From Endozoicomonas sp965199185 (GTDB lineage: Bacteria; Pseudomonadota; Gammaproteobacteria; Pseudomonadales; Endozoicomonadaceae): 64,000 bases of DNA. The position numbers and the translations under genes were made by a program. Position 1 is the first letter of the stretch; the number at the start of each line of letters is the position of its first letter. The stretch covers positions 186,001 to 250,000 of the forward strand of contig CBDAQW010000013.1 of the NCBI GenBank assembly GCA_965199185.1. The letters run 5' to 3'. Below the pieces are notes generated by a model. That model had not been told where the DNA came from. It saw only the letters and a program-made list of their open reading frames with translations, and ran no database searches. This document shows, piece by piece, positions 55,108 through 63,585 of the stretch.

Positions 55108-56625
55108 ATGAATACGAACATACAGACCACAATAAAAGAGCGTATTTTTTCTACCCGCTACCAGATTATCGTGGCGTCTATTTACACGATTCTGGCGATT
55201 TTACCCAGTCTGATTATTCCTCACCCTGTAGCCTTATTGTCATTGGCTCTTATTCCTGCAGGGTTAGTCTTTGTTCTGAAAAAACCATTCGTTGTCTGTC
55301 TGATCTTTATTCTCTTTTCGTTTTTCCGTCTGCATGAAGTGTTCCCCCAGCTCGACCCTATAAAAATACCTTTGCTAAGCGCACTGGCTTCTTATTTTGT
55401 GCTGGCATGGCACATTATTCTGACCCGTAAAGTCGAAGTTTACTGGCGCAAAGAACACACCATTTTTGCCCGCTTCTTTGGTTGGGTGGTAATCGGGCTG
55501 GCCTTCGCCAGTCATCCACCAACCGCTTTTGGCAGCTTTACCAATGTTTATGTGAAAATCGGCATCATGGTATTAGCGATTTCCTGGCTGATGAGTGAAC
55601 GATGGCATTTTAAGCTGACGCATTTCCTGATTATCTGCTCAGGTCTGGCTGTCGGTGCAGTCACTCTTTATAACAATGCCAACGGTATTGGTATGGTGGA
55701 AAAAACTCGTGTCACCATTCCCAACACCAGCTTGGGTGACCCCAACGACCTCTCCCTGGTGCTCAGTTTTCCGATGAGTTACGCCATCGCTTTTGTGGTG
55801 ACCAGAGGCACTGGCAAGATTCGTACTGTTTTAGGTATGGTCGCCTTTGTGGTGTTTATCAGCTCTATTATCGCTACCCAGAGTCGTGGTGGTTTGTTGG
55901 CAACCATCGCGGTTATGGGGATTTTTGGTTTGCGAGTGATTAAGTCAAAACTGTTGTTAATCAGTATTGGCAGTTTTGGTCTGGTGATTCTGATTGCGGC
56001 AGCAGGCATTAGTGATCGTAAATCCGGCGGTGCTGCCGAGGAGGGGATGGATGCTTCTGCTATGGGTCGTATTCACGCGTGGGAAGCGGCATTCAATATG
56101 GCGTTGCGTAATCCCATGACCGGCGTCGGACTTTCCATGTTTCTGGATAACTATTGGAATTACGCCACGCACTCCCGTGCAGAAGGTAAGGCTCACGTTA
56201 CGCACAGTACCTGGTTTCAGGTGATGTCTGAAGCCGGATTTGTTGGTTTTGGCCTGTTTCTTTTTCTTCTTTACACCGTATTCATATCCATCCGTGGTTC
56301 TATTATTTTGCTGGATCGCAACAAAGGTTCGCCGGAATATGATCCGCATATGACGGCTATTACCATGGGAACTTATGCGGGGCTGGTTGGATTTTGTGTA
56401 TCTGGTACTTTCCTGAGTCAGGGCTTTCTCTGGCCGGTTTATATTATTACGTCGATCAGTATCGCCATCGCCCATTATATTGAGAAAACCTATCCTGAGA
56501 TGCTTGCAGAAAATCAGGAACCAACTGATTCAGCAAAAGAGTCTATAGTTAACAAGTCAGGAAAAAAACAATTCGGCAAAGGTTTGCCAAATGCTAAACG
56601 GTCTCAAAGGATGGATGAAAAATGA
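55108..56625 (+). CDS. Wzy-type polysaccharide polymerase / O-antigen ligase-like protein
   Basis: The 505-residue membrane protein has about 10-12 hydrophobic segments and the Wzy_C/O-antigen-ligase features: TQSRGGLLATIAVMGIFGLR and a large periplasmic loop with the His-containing GVGLSMFLDNYWNY..HVTHSTWFQVMSEAGFVG block. Substrate repeat units would be joined at the outer face of the inner membrane. The Lys/Ser-rich C-terminal tail overlaps the next gene by 35 bases. By order it corresponds to SypL. Confidence 0.9.
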   Translation: MNTNIQTTIKERIFSTRYQIIVASIYTILAILPSLIIPHPVALLSLALIPAGLVFVLKKPFVVCLIFILFSFFRLHEVFPQLDPIKIPLLSALASYFVLAWHIILTRKVEVYWRKEHTIFARFFGWVVIGLAFASHPPTAFGSFTNVYVKIGIMVLAISWLMSERWHFKLTHFLIICSGLAVGAVTLYNNANGIGMVEKTRVTIPNTSLGDPNDLSLVLSFPMSYAIAFVVTRGTGKIRTVLGMVAFVVFISSIIATQSRGGLLATIAVMGIFGLRVIKSKLLLISIGSFGLVILIAAAGISDRKSGGAAEEGMDASAMGRIHAWEAAFNMALRNPMTGVGLSMFLDNYWNYATHSRAEGKAHVTHSTWFQVMSEAGFVGFGLFLFLLYTVFISIRGSIILLDRNKGSPEYDPHMTAITMGTYAGLVGFCVSGTFLSQGFLWPVYIITSISIAIAHYIEKTYPEMLAENQEPTDSAKESIVNKSGKKQFGKGLPNAKRSQRMDEK

Positions 56626-57325
56626 GGATTCGGCCATCGCCCGAATCCTCTTTTCTGCCTTAAAATCCATCATTCATTTTGAACTTCCTGCCTGTGGGTT
56701 TATTTATTCTCCGCTATACCATCTTCATAAATTCATTACGGGCCTATTTTCTGGTTTTCTCAGGGTGGTTTACTGGACACCTCTGTTCAAATCCCGGTTA
56801 ACAAACAACCCCAGACAACTTTATCTCTATTCAGGTATGCCTCTGATATTAGGGTCTCTTTCTATGAAGTTCGGAGATCACTGCCGGCTTTCCGGTCATA
56901 CGACGATTAGTGGGAGGACTTCACAAACAATCAAACCGGAATTGTTGGTCGGGAATAATGTCGGAATTAGCTGGCAGAATGAAATTTTAGTGGGTGACCG
57001 GATAGAGATCGGCGACAACGTAAGACTGGCGGTAAAAGTCAGGTTGGTTGGCTATCCCGGACACCCGGTTGATCCAATAGCCAGAGCCAAAGGTATGCCT
57101 GATTCGGATGATCAGACTGGCAATATTATTCTTGAAGATGATGTCTGGCTCACTGCAGGTGTCACTGTGATGGGGGGGGTCAGGATTGGTGCTGGCACCA
57201 TCGTTGCCACTGGCAGTGTAGTCACCTGTGATTTACCACCGGGAGTATTGGCGGGAGGCATTCCGGCTAAAGTAATTCGTCCTTTAAATATGATTCATGA
57301 ACACGCGGAGAAACCTAATGGCTGA
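56591..57325 (+). CDS. Hexapeptide-repeat acyltransferase
   Basis: The 244-residue protein has a left-handed beta-helix C-terminal half (from about residue 100): repeated hydrophobic-hexapeptide pattern LLVGNNVGISWQNEILVGDR, IEIGDNVRLAVKVRLVG, then ILEDDVWLTAGVTVMGGVRI and GAGTIVATGSVVTCDLPPGV, ending in the usual AGGIPAKVIRP. Such enzymes add acetyl groups to sugars. It overlaps the polymerase gene by 35 bases and the next glycosyltransferase by a few, so it is translationally coupled. By order it corresponds to SypM. Confidence 0.85.
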   Translation: MLNGLKGWMKNEDSAIARILFSALKSIIHFELPACGFIYSPLYHLHKFITGLFSGFLRVVYWTPLFKSRLTNNPRQLYLYSGMPLILGSLSMKFGDHCRLSGHTTISGRTSQTIKPELLVGNNVGISWQNEILVGDRIEIGDNVRLAVKVRLVGYPGHPVDPIARAKGMPDSDDQTGNIILEDDVWLTAGVTVMGGVRIGAGTIVATGSVVTCDLPPGVLAGGIPAKVIRPLNMIHEHAEKPNG

Positions 57326-58472
57326 TCTGGTTGTGTTTGGTGAAGACTGGGGTGGCTTGCCTTCAAGCACTCAGCACCTGATGACGCACCTGCTTAAGAA
57401 GCACCGGATTATCTGGGTGAACTCCATAGGTATGCGCAACCCAAGGCTGAACCTGAGTGATCTCTCCAGAATTTTCCGTAAAGTCATTTCTATGTTCCGG
57501 ACAGCTCAGGAATCACCGAATTCTGGTTCTGACAAGCAACCGTTTATCATCCATCCCAGAGTGATTTCTTTGCACAGCATCCCACTCATCAGAAACATCA
57601 ATCAATGGCTGTTAAAGCGCAGTATTGGTCATGCCATGGAGTCACTGAACTTTAAAGGCATTATTCTCTGGATATCGTTGCCCACTGCGGTAGATATGGT
57701 TGGCTCACTAGGAGAGAAAGTTTCTATCTATTATTGTTGTGATGATTTTTCAGGACTTGATGGTGTTGATCATCATATTGTCGAGCCAATGGAAAAAGAA
57801 CTGGTTAGCAAGGTTGATCTGATTCTGGTATCCAGCCATGAGCTGGCTGAGAAACTTTCCAGCCCAAATACAGTATTGCTTCCTCACGGTGTAGATTATG
57901 AGTTATTTTCAAACCCCAAAGGCAGACCGGCTGATCTTCCTGATACTGGTTCTATTGCCGGTTTTTACGGCAGCTTATCCGCCTGGCTGGATGTAGAAAT
58001 GCTGGCGCAGTCCGCCGTTGCTCTGCCCGGCTGGCAATTTGTTTTTATAGGCAATATCAAAACCGATGTCAGAACACTACAGGAACTGCCTAATGTGCAT
58101 TTTCTTGGCCCCAAACCACATTCACAATTACCGGCCTACGTTCAGCACTGGGATGTGGCAATGCTGCCATTTCGCTGGAATCGCCAGATAGAAGCCTGTA
58201 ACCCTCTGAAGCTCAGAGAGTATCTGGCATCGGGCACGCCCATTGCTTCAACAGCTTTCCCTGCTGTGAATGCTTACAGCGACTTCATTGCTATTCAAAA
58301 AAGTCGGGAACCTTTCTTTCGTGTTATTCAACGAGCCAGCAAACAAACTCACCATTTTCAATCTAGACAACAGCGGGTAGCACATGAGTCCTGGATTAGT
58401 CGTGCCGATCAACTGGAAGAACTGATTTCTTATCTGGAGCAAAGGCAAGCTCCTGAAAAAAGCTACACTTAA
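57318..58472 (+). CDS. Glycosyltransferase (GT-B fold)
   Basis: The 384-residue protein is a GT-B type transferase: MADLVVFGEDWGGLPSSTQH, a Rossmann-like first half with SIYYCCDDFSGLDGVDHHIV, and a C-terminal half with GFYGSLSAWLDVEMLAQ, FLGPKPHSQLPAYVQHWDVA and CNPLKLREYLASGTPIAST. I chose ATG 57318, which has GGAG upstream, over 57297. It overlaps the acyltransferase by eight bases. By order it corresponds to SypN. Confidence 0.82.
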   Translation: MADLVVFGEDWGGLPSSTQHLMTHLLKKHRIIWVNSIGMRNPRLNLSDLSRIFRKVISMFRTAQESPNSGSDKQPFIIHPRVISLHSIPLIRNINQWLLKRSIGHAMESLNFKGIILWISLPTAVDMVGSLGEKVSIYYCCDDFSGLDGVDHHIVEPMEKELVSKVDLILVSSHELAEKLSSPNTVLLPHGVDYELFSNPKGRPADLPDTGSIAGFYGSLSAWLDVEMLAQSAVALPGWQFVFIGNIKTDVRTLQELPNVHFLGPKPHSQLPAYVQHWDVAMLPFRWNRQIEACNPLKLREYLASGTPIASTAFPAVNAYSDFIAIQKSREPFFRVIQRASKQTHHFQSRQQRVAHESWISRADQLEELISYLEQRQAPEKSYT

Positions 58473-58617
58473 GAGTAATCAGGCATCACCCTCTGGCTGT
58501 ATTTTTAATTCTGTCAATAAGCCATCGGAAAGCAGTTTGATTTGCTGTTCAACTGTTAACGGAACGATATGTCGTCACCTGCCTGAATAACGTTGAGCCG
58601 TTAAAAGGGATCCCGTT

Positions 58618-59106
58618 TTGACAAGGACGCAGTGGCTTGGTTTCATCGCCTTATCGCTCAGCCTGACATTATTGACAGGCTGTTTGAGTGACTTTGCTGC
58701 TAAAAAAAATCAAGATCCATCGAACCGAACCACCGACGAAAAACTGTTTAATTCTCTGAAAGCAATCCGTGAATCGGAAAAGAGCAAACCCTCAAAAACC
58801 TCAAGTGAAGCCGTGTTCAACAGACGGCTCTCATTATCGTTTCAACCTTCAGAACAATCCCTGACAGAACATCATTCAAAAATCATTCAGCTTTTCTTTC
58901 AGACATTGCCGCCTGATGTATCCATGAAGATCGTGATTAATGTTGCCCCCACAGCCAGCTCTGGCAATTACTCTTCTTTGCAGACCGTCTGGAAACGCCT
59001 GAGAAGCCTGGAAGATGCCGTCAGTGGTTACAGCGAAAAGGTGGAACTGATTTACCAGCCAGATTTTGTGCCTGATACAGCCACCCTTCAGATAGTGGGG
59101 GGTTGA
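58618..59106 (+). CDS. Lipoprotein with OmpA-like C-terminal region
   Basis: The 162-residue protein has a lipobox (LLTGC, Cys about residue 22), a Lys/Ser/Thr-rich linker (30-75), and a C-terminal region (LSFQPSEQSLTEHHSKIIQL, then MKIVINVAPTASSG and DTATLQIVGG) that resembles a short OmpA-like peptidoglycan-binding fold without its key Asp-Arg motif being clear. The start is TTG with AAGGGA upstream. A 145-base gap separates it from the glycosyltransferase, so a second promoter is possible. SypB is OmpA-like in V. fischeri, but stands in another position. Confidence 0.5.
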   Translation: MTRTQWLGFIALSLSLTLLTGCLSDFAAKKNQDPSNRTTDEKLFNSLKAIRESEKSKPSKTSSEAVFNRRLSLSFQPSEQSLTEHHSKIIQLFFQTLPPDVSMKIVINVAPTASSGNYSSLQTVWKRLRSLEDAVSGYSEKVELIYQPDFVPDTATLQIVGG

Positions 59107-59108
59107 CA

Positions 59109-60608
59109 GTGTCTCACGATATTCTCAAGAATATATTTAACTTGCTGTCTATGGCCTGGCGCCGACGTTACATGATTGTTATCCCTGTGCTGATCATGCC
59201 CATTGTCGGCTTTGGGGTCAGTTTTATGGCGCCAAAATTCTACGAAGCACATACCACGATTCTTTTGCAGGATACCAGTGAGCTAAATCCAATCCTTGAA
59301 GATTTCTCCGTTTCTACCAGCCTTGAAGAACGGCAGGCTGCCCTGAAAATCTTGCTGAAAAGCCGAAAAGTTCTTGGTGCCGTGGCGGAAGATATGAAGT
59401 ACATCACCAAGGAATCCACCAGAGAAGAAGTGGATGAACAGATTGATGAGCTGTCCCGCTCATTGTCCATTGTCTTTGGTGGCGAGCTGGTCAAAATTTA
59501 TTATCGCAGTGAAAACAAACGGGATATAGAAACACTGCTCAATACCGTCACCAAACATTTTTTAAGTCTGGTTCTGGCACCCCAGAAATCCTGGCAGAAA
59601 ACCTCAACCTCATTCCTGAAAGAGCAGGTAGATCGGCAGAGAGAATCACTAAAAATCTCTGAACAGGCGCTAGCAGATTACAAAGCACAGTACGCACTTG
59701 AGTTGCCTCAGTTGCATCAGGCCAATGTCACCCGACTGAGCGAACTGCGACAGGCTCTGATGGAAAAGCAAACTGATCTTGCCGGTGCTGAAGCCGCTCT
59801 GGAAGAGTTCAATAATAATCTGGTCCAAACCAACCCGGTGATCGGCAAGCTGGAAGAACGGGTTATTCAGACGCAAACCACACTGAGCATGTTGCGCTCC
59901 AAGTATACAGAGAGGCACAGCAAGGTTCAGGCGGCCATACGGGAGCTTGAGCGGCTTGAGCTCGAACGTCAGCGACTGGTCGCCCAGAGCAGGAACTTAC
60001 AGGCGGAAGATATCAAGCGGTTATGGAATCTGGCGGCGTCAACACCATCAGGTTCCGGTGAAAATAATCAGGCTCAAACCAATGTTCTGGCTTCGCAGCT
60101 ACAGGCCGTTCAGGACGCAAACGCCAAAGTCACCAGTTTGCGGAACGAAGTAAAAAGCCTGGAGAAAATGTCCAATGAGCTGTTTGCCAAAGTCCAGTCT
60201 TTTGCTCAGGTTGAACGTAATCTGGTGGAGTTAGAGCGAGACTTCAATATCAAACAAAAGCTCTACGACGACTTTCTTAACCGATATGAACTGGCACGAG
60301 TTACCAGTGACCTTGGCACTTATGAAGAGTCAGAGCGAGTCCAGATTATTGACCAACCATTTACGCCCAGTAGTCCTAATAAATTGCCTGCCGCATTATT
60401 TATTGTTGCCGGGCTCTTTGCTGGCTTAGGCATAGGCACAGGATTATCCGCTATTGCTGAGATATCAGATACTACGTTAAGACTTCAGGAAACCGTTGAA
60501 AAAATGGCCGGAGTCCCGGTATTGACCCGCTTGCCGGCTATGCCTCACGCCCCTTTGCTGAGCTATGATTCAGCGTCCGATAAATTCAATGGGGGGGCTA
60601 CTACATGA
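59109..60608 (+). CDS. Wzz/GumC-type polysaccharide chain-length (PCP) protein
   Basis: The 499-residue protein has two membrane helices (about residues 22-42 and 430-450) bounding a large coiled-coil periplasmic region (about 165-390) and the Pro-rich motif (PFTPSSPNKLPAAL) before the second helix, as in PCP proteins. No kinase domain is fused; the separate CpsD-like protein in the other arm may partner it. I chose GTG 59109, preceded by GGGGGG, over the TTG at 59103. It overlaps the next gene by the ATGA arrangement. By order it corresponds to SypO. Confidence 0.88.
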   Translation: MSHDILKNIFNLLSMAWRRRYMIVIPVLIMPIVGFGVSFMAPKFYEAHTTILLQDTSELNPILEDFSVSTSLEERQAALKILLKSRKVLGAVAEDMKYITKESTREEVDEQIDELSRSLSIVFGGELVKIYYRSENKRDIETLLNTVTKHFLSLVLAPQKSWQKTSTSFLKEQVDRQRESLKISEQALADYKAQYALELPQLHQANVTRLSELRQALMEKQTDLAGAEAALEEFNNNLVQTNPVIGKLEERVIQTQTTLSMLRSKYTERHSKVQAAIRELERLELERQRLVAQSRNLQAEDIKRLWNLAASTPSGSGENNQAQTNVLASQLQAVQDANAKVTSLRNEVKSLEKMSNELFAKVQSFAQVERNLVELERDFNIKQKLYDDFLNRYELARVTSDLGTYEESERVQIIDQPFTPSSPNKLPAALFIVAGLFAGLGIGTGLSAIAEISDTTLRLQETVEKMAGVPVLTRLPAMPHAPLLSYDSASDKFNGGATT

Positions 60609-61696
60609 CCCGTCCGGTGATCGCTCAAATCGTCCAGCATATGGCACCGGGTGGAATAGAAACAATGGTTCTTGATTTACAGAGCCAGGCATCCTCCCCT
60701 GAGCATGTTCATATCATCAGCCTTGAAGGCTCTTTTCAGAAAGCGGTAAATCATTGGCCGAGGTTGGCTGATAAATACCGGCTGCATTTCCTCGGCAAGC
60801 GCCCCGGCTTTCAATATAGAACGATGCTTCAACTGGCTTACCTGCTAAAGCAACTCAATGTGTCTATCATTCATACTCATCATGCAGGCCCGCTTCTGTA
60901 TGGTGGCATCGCCGCAAAATTGGCTCGGTGTAAGCACATACATACTGAACATGATGCATGGCATCTGGACAACCTAAAAAGACGAATCCTGGTCGGAACC
61001 TGTTTTCATTTACTCCGACCTGAAGTCGTGGCAGATGCAAAACTGGTGGCAGAGAGCGTCAGGCATCATATTCCACTTAGTAGCCCCAACGTCGTGATGA
61101 ACGGCATAGATACAGAAAGGTTCTGCCCCGGTGATCAAACTAAAGCCAGGCAGCAAATTCGCTTGCCTGAAAATGTCCGCATTGTGGGTTGTGCCGCACG
61201 ATTTAGCGCGGTGAAATCACTCCATCTATTGATTGATGCTATTACCCGGATGCCCGATGATATCCATCTTGCGTTGGCTGGTGGCGGTGAACTTGAAGAT
61301 AAACTCCGCCAGCAGGTCAGTGAACTAAATATCGATCATCGAGTTCACTTTGTTGGCATGATTGATGATATGCCACAATTCTATCGGGCGATCGATATTT
61401 TCTGCATGACATCTCAGAGAGAAGGTTTACCGTCGTCGTCTCTTGAGGCTCAGGCCTGTGGCAGAACGGTTGTTCTTAGCGACGTCGGGGGATGTCGTGA
61501 GGCTGTTGACCCGAAATCTGGTGTACTGGTGCCTTATGGGGAATCAAAGCTTCTTGATCAGGGGATACTGCATGCCCTTAAATCGGGCATCACCCTCTCA
61601 TCAAGAACCTCAGCCCGTGAATTTGTCGAGAAATACGGCAACCTGAAACGGATGATCCGCAAGTACGAGTCTCTTTATCAGGGAGGTATGTTATGA
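60605..61696 (+). CDS. GT4-family glycosyltransferase
   Basis: The 363-residue GT-B protein has the N-terminal IVQHMAPGGIETMVLDLQSQ, VSIIHTHHAGPLLYGGIAA, and the C-terminal VGCAARFSAVKSLHLLIDA, LALAGGGELEDKLR and CMTSQREGLPSSSLEAQACG (EX7E). It starts inside the ATGA overlap with the PCP stop, and the next gene overlaps in the same way, so the three are coupled. By order it corresponds to SypP. Confidence 0.9.
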   Translation: MTRPVIAQIVQHMAPGGIETMVLDLQSQASSPEHVHIISLEGSFQKAVNHWPRLADKYRLHFLGKRPGFQYRTMLQLAYLLKQLNVSIIHTHHAGPLLYGGIAAKLARCKHIHTEHDAWHLDNLKRRILVGTCFHLLRPEVVADAKLVAESVRHHIPLSSPNVVMNGIDTERFCPGDQTKARQQIRLPENVRIVGCAARFSAVKSLHLLIDAITRMPDDIHLALAGGGELEDKLRQQVSELNIDHRVHFVGMIDDMPQFYRAIDIFCMTSQREGLPSSSLEAQACGRTVVLSDVGGCREAVDPKSGVLVPYGESKLLDQGILHALKSGITLSSRTSAREFVEKYGNLKRMIRKYESLYQGGML

Positions 61697-62925
61697 CCAC
61701 CCTGTTTGTGTTCACGTTGTTTATGGCCGCCAGCCTCGTTGTTATCTATCACCATATCGGCTATCCGGTCGTGCTCAAATTAATGGCTCGAACCATTGAT
61801 AATGATCTGCCTTCGTTTTATCACCGTCATTATCGAATAACACCGCTGGACCATATGTTACCCAGAGTCTGTCTGGTGATGCCTGCTTTTAATGAGGAAG
61901 AGTGCATCCAGGAAAAAATCCGCAATATTGCTGCCCTGGATTACCCTGAAAACAAACTGCGTCTGGTAATTATGTGCGATGGTTGCACCGATGATACTGC
62001 TATTCTCGCAAGAAGAACTCTACAAGAACCTGAATGCCAGCACCTAATGGCGGATGTTGTGGAGAAATCAGCCAACTCAGGCAAAGTCGCTATCATTAAC
62101 GAGGTCATACACTCATGCGATTGCGATGTCATTGCGCTTTCCGATGTTTCTGCGCTGCTATCTATCGACGGTTTATTAATTGCAGCCGCCCAGCTCAGTG
62201 ATAATGACACCGGCATGGTCTGTGGCTGTTACTATTTCTTCCAGTCGCTCAGTGTGGGTGAACAGGCTTACTGGCATTATCAACGCAAGATAAAGGTTCA
62301 GGAAAGTGCAATGGGAGCGACGCTCGGCGTTCATGGCGCCTTTTATGCGTTCAGAAGAGAGCTGTTTGAAGAACTCCCCGCTGATACTATCAATGATGAT
62401 TTCACCTTACCCGTTTCCATCATTATGCAAGGTTATCAGTGCCTTTATGATCCGAGAATCACCGTTCTGGAGCTGGAGCAGGCCAGCAATGAAGCAGACT
62501 TCCGACGGCGCAAACGAATTGCTGCCGGGAATATTCAACAGGCTATCCGCCATATAGGCTTGCTTCATCCACGCTATGGCAAGATTGCCTTCAATTTCCT
62601 TTCAGGAAAATTTCTGCGCCCGTTGATGCCGGTTTTCTTGCTTCTGGTATTGCTGACATCTGCCGAGCTGGCTCGAAGCTTTGGTGTATTTCAGGTTATT
62701 TTCTGGAGTCAATGCGCACTCTATTCAATGACTGCCTGGTATCTATTGAGCAAATATCAGCCCCGGTACCGGTTACTTAAAGTTATTTTCTATATCTTAT
62801 CTGGCCACATTGCTATGGCTTTCGGGCTTATCCGGTATGTGTCAGGCCATGAAAAAGGAAAGTGGAAAAAGATTCAAAAAAAATCACAGGGAAGTACTGG
62901 TAGTAAACAAGGAGTATCACAATGA
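61693..62925 (+). CDS. GT2-family processive-type glycosyltransferase
   Basis: The 410-residue membrane glycosyltransferase has an N-terminal segment (residues 2-20), a GT-A domain with LVMPAFNEEECIQEKIRNIA, the D-x-D-like MCDGCTDDT, ALSDVSA, the acceptor Asp in NDDFTLPVS, RRRKRIAAGNIQQA at the Q/RxxRW position, and two to three C-terminal membrane segments. It resembles biofilm polysaccharide synthases such as PgaC in layout. ATGA overlaps join it to both neighbours. By order it corresponds to SypQ. Confidence 0.88.
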   Translation: MTTLFVFTLFMAASLVVIYHHIGYPVVLKLMARTIDNDLPSFYHRHYRITPLDHMLPRVCLVMPAFNEEECIQEKIRNIAALDYPENKLRLVIMCDGCTDDTAILARRTLQEPECQHLMADVVEKSANSGKVAIINEVIHSCDCDVIALSDVSALLSIDGLLIAAAQLSDNDTGMVCGCYYFFQSLSVGEQAYWHYQRKIKVQESAMGATLGVHGAFYAFRRELFEELPADTINDDFTLPVSIIMQGYQCLYDPRITVLELEQASNEADFRRRKRIAAGNIQQAIRHIGLLHPRYGKIAFNFLSGKFLRPLMPVFLLLVLLTSAELARSFGVFQVIFWSQCALYSMTAWYLLSKYQPRYRLLKVIFYILSGHIAMAFGLIRYVSGHEKGKWKKIQKKSQGSTGSKQGVSQ

Positions 62926-63563
62926 AAGAAACCACCTATGTTCACCCTCTCACTTCGATTGGTAAGAGGGTTATGGATGTAGCTATTGCATTAATTGGCC
63001 TGATTATCACTCTGCCACTGTTTCCGTTGATAGCGCTTGCGATAAAGCTGGATAGTCGGGGACCGGTTATCTATCAGCAACTGCGCATTGGTTATCAGAA
63101 AGACAGCTATATCAGCCTGTTTATGATGAAGAAGTTCAGAAGCATGCGCACCGATGCAGAAGATAGTACCGGGCCTGTCTGGGCACAGAAAAATGATCCC
63201 CGTATCACCCGGGTGGGTAACTTCCTGCGTAAAAGCCGACTGGATGAATTACCTCAGTTATGGAATGTACTGATTGGTGATATGTCGATTGTAGGGCCAA
63301 GACCTGAACGCCCGGGTATGTGCAGTAAGCTGGAAGTGAATATCCCCTTTTATTCCGAGCGCACTTATGATGTGATACCAGGTATTACCGGGCTGGCTCA
63401 GGTCAGCCTGGGGTATGATGAAACCATCGAAGATGTGCGCACCAAGGTTGCTTATGACCATGCTTATGCACTGTCTCTGAGCAGTCCCTGGGAGTGGTTG
63501 AAGATGGATATCTCAGTGATGTTCAGAACCTTCACTGTGATGATTCTGGGGCGCGGTCAGTAA
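62922..63563 (+). CDS. Initiating sugar phosphotransferase (bacterial sugar transferase family)
   Basis: The 213-residue monotopic phosphoglycosyl transferase moves a sugar-1-phosphate to undecaprenyl phosphate, the first step of repeat-unit assembly. It has one N-terminal membrane segment (residues about 18-40), the KFRSMRTDAED motif, TRVGNFLRKSRLDELPQLWN, the catalytic GDMSIVGPRPERP and the C-terminal KVAYDHAYALS. It lacks the long N-terminal membrane domain of WbaP, being the core form. ATGA overlaps the GT2 stop and AAGGAG precedes it. It is the last gene of the arm. By order it corresponds to SypR. Confidence 0.95.
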   Translation: MKETTYVHPLTSIGKRVMDVAIALIGLIITLPLFPLIALAIKLDSRGPVIYQQLRIGYQKDSYISLFMMKKFRSMRTDAEDSTGPVWAQKNDPRITRVGNFLRKSRLDELPQLWNVLIGDMSIVGPRPERPGMCSKLEVNIPFYSERTYDVIPGITGLAQVSLGYDETIEDVRTKVAYDHAYALSLSSPWEWLKMDISVMFRTFTVMILGRGQ

Positions 63564-63585
63564 ACGATCGCGGTTTTAGTATTGG

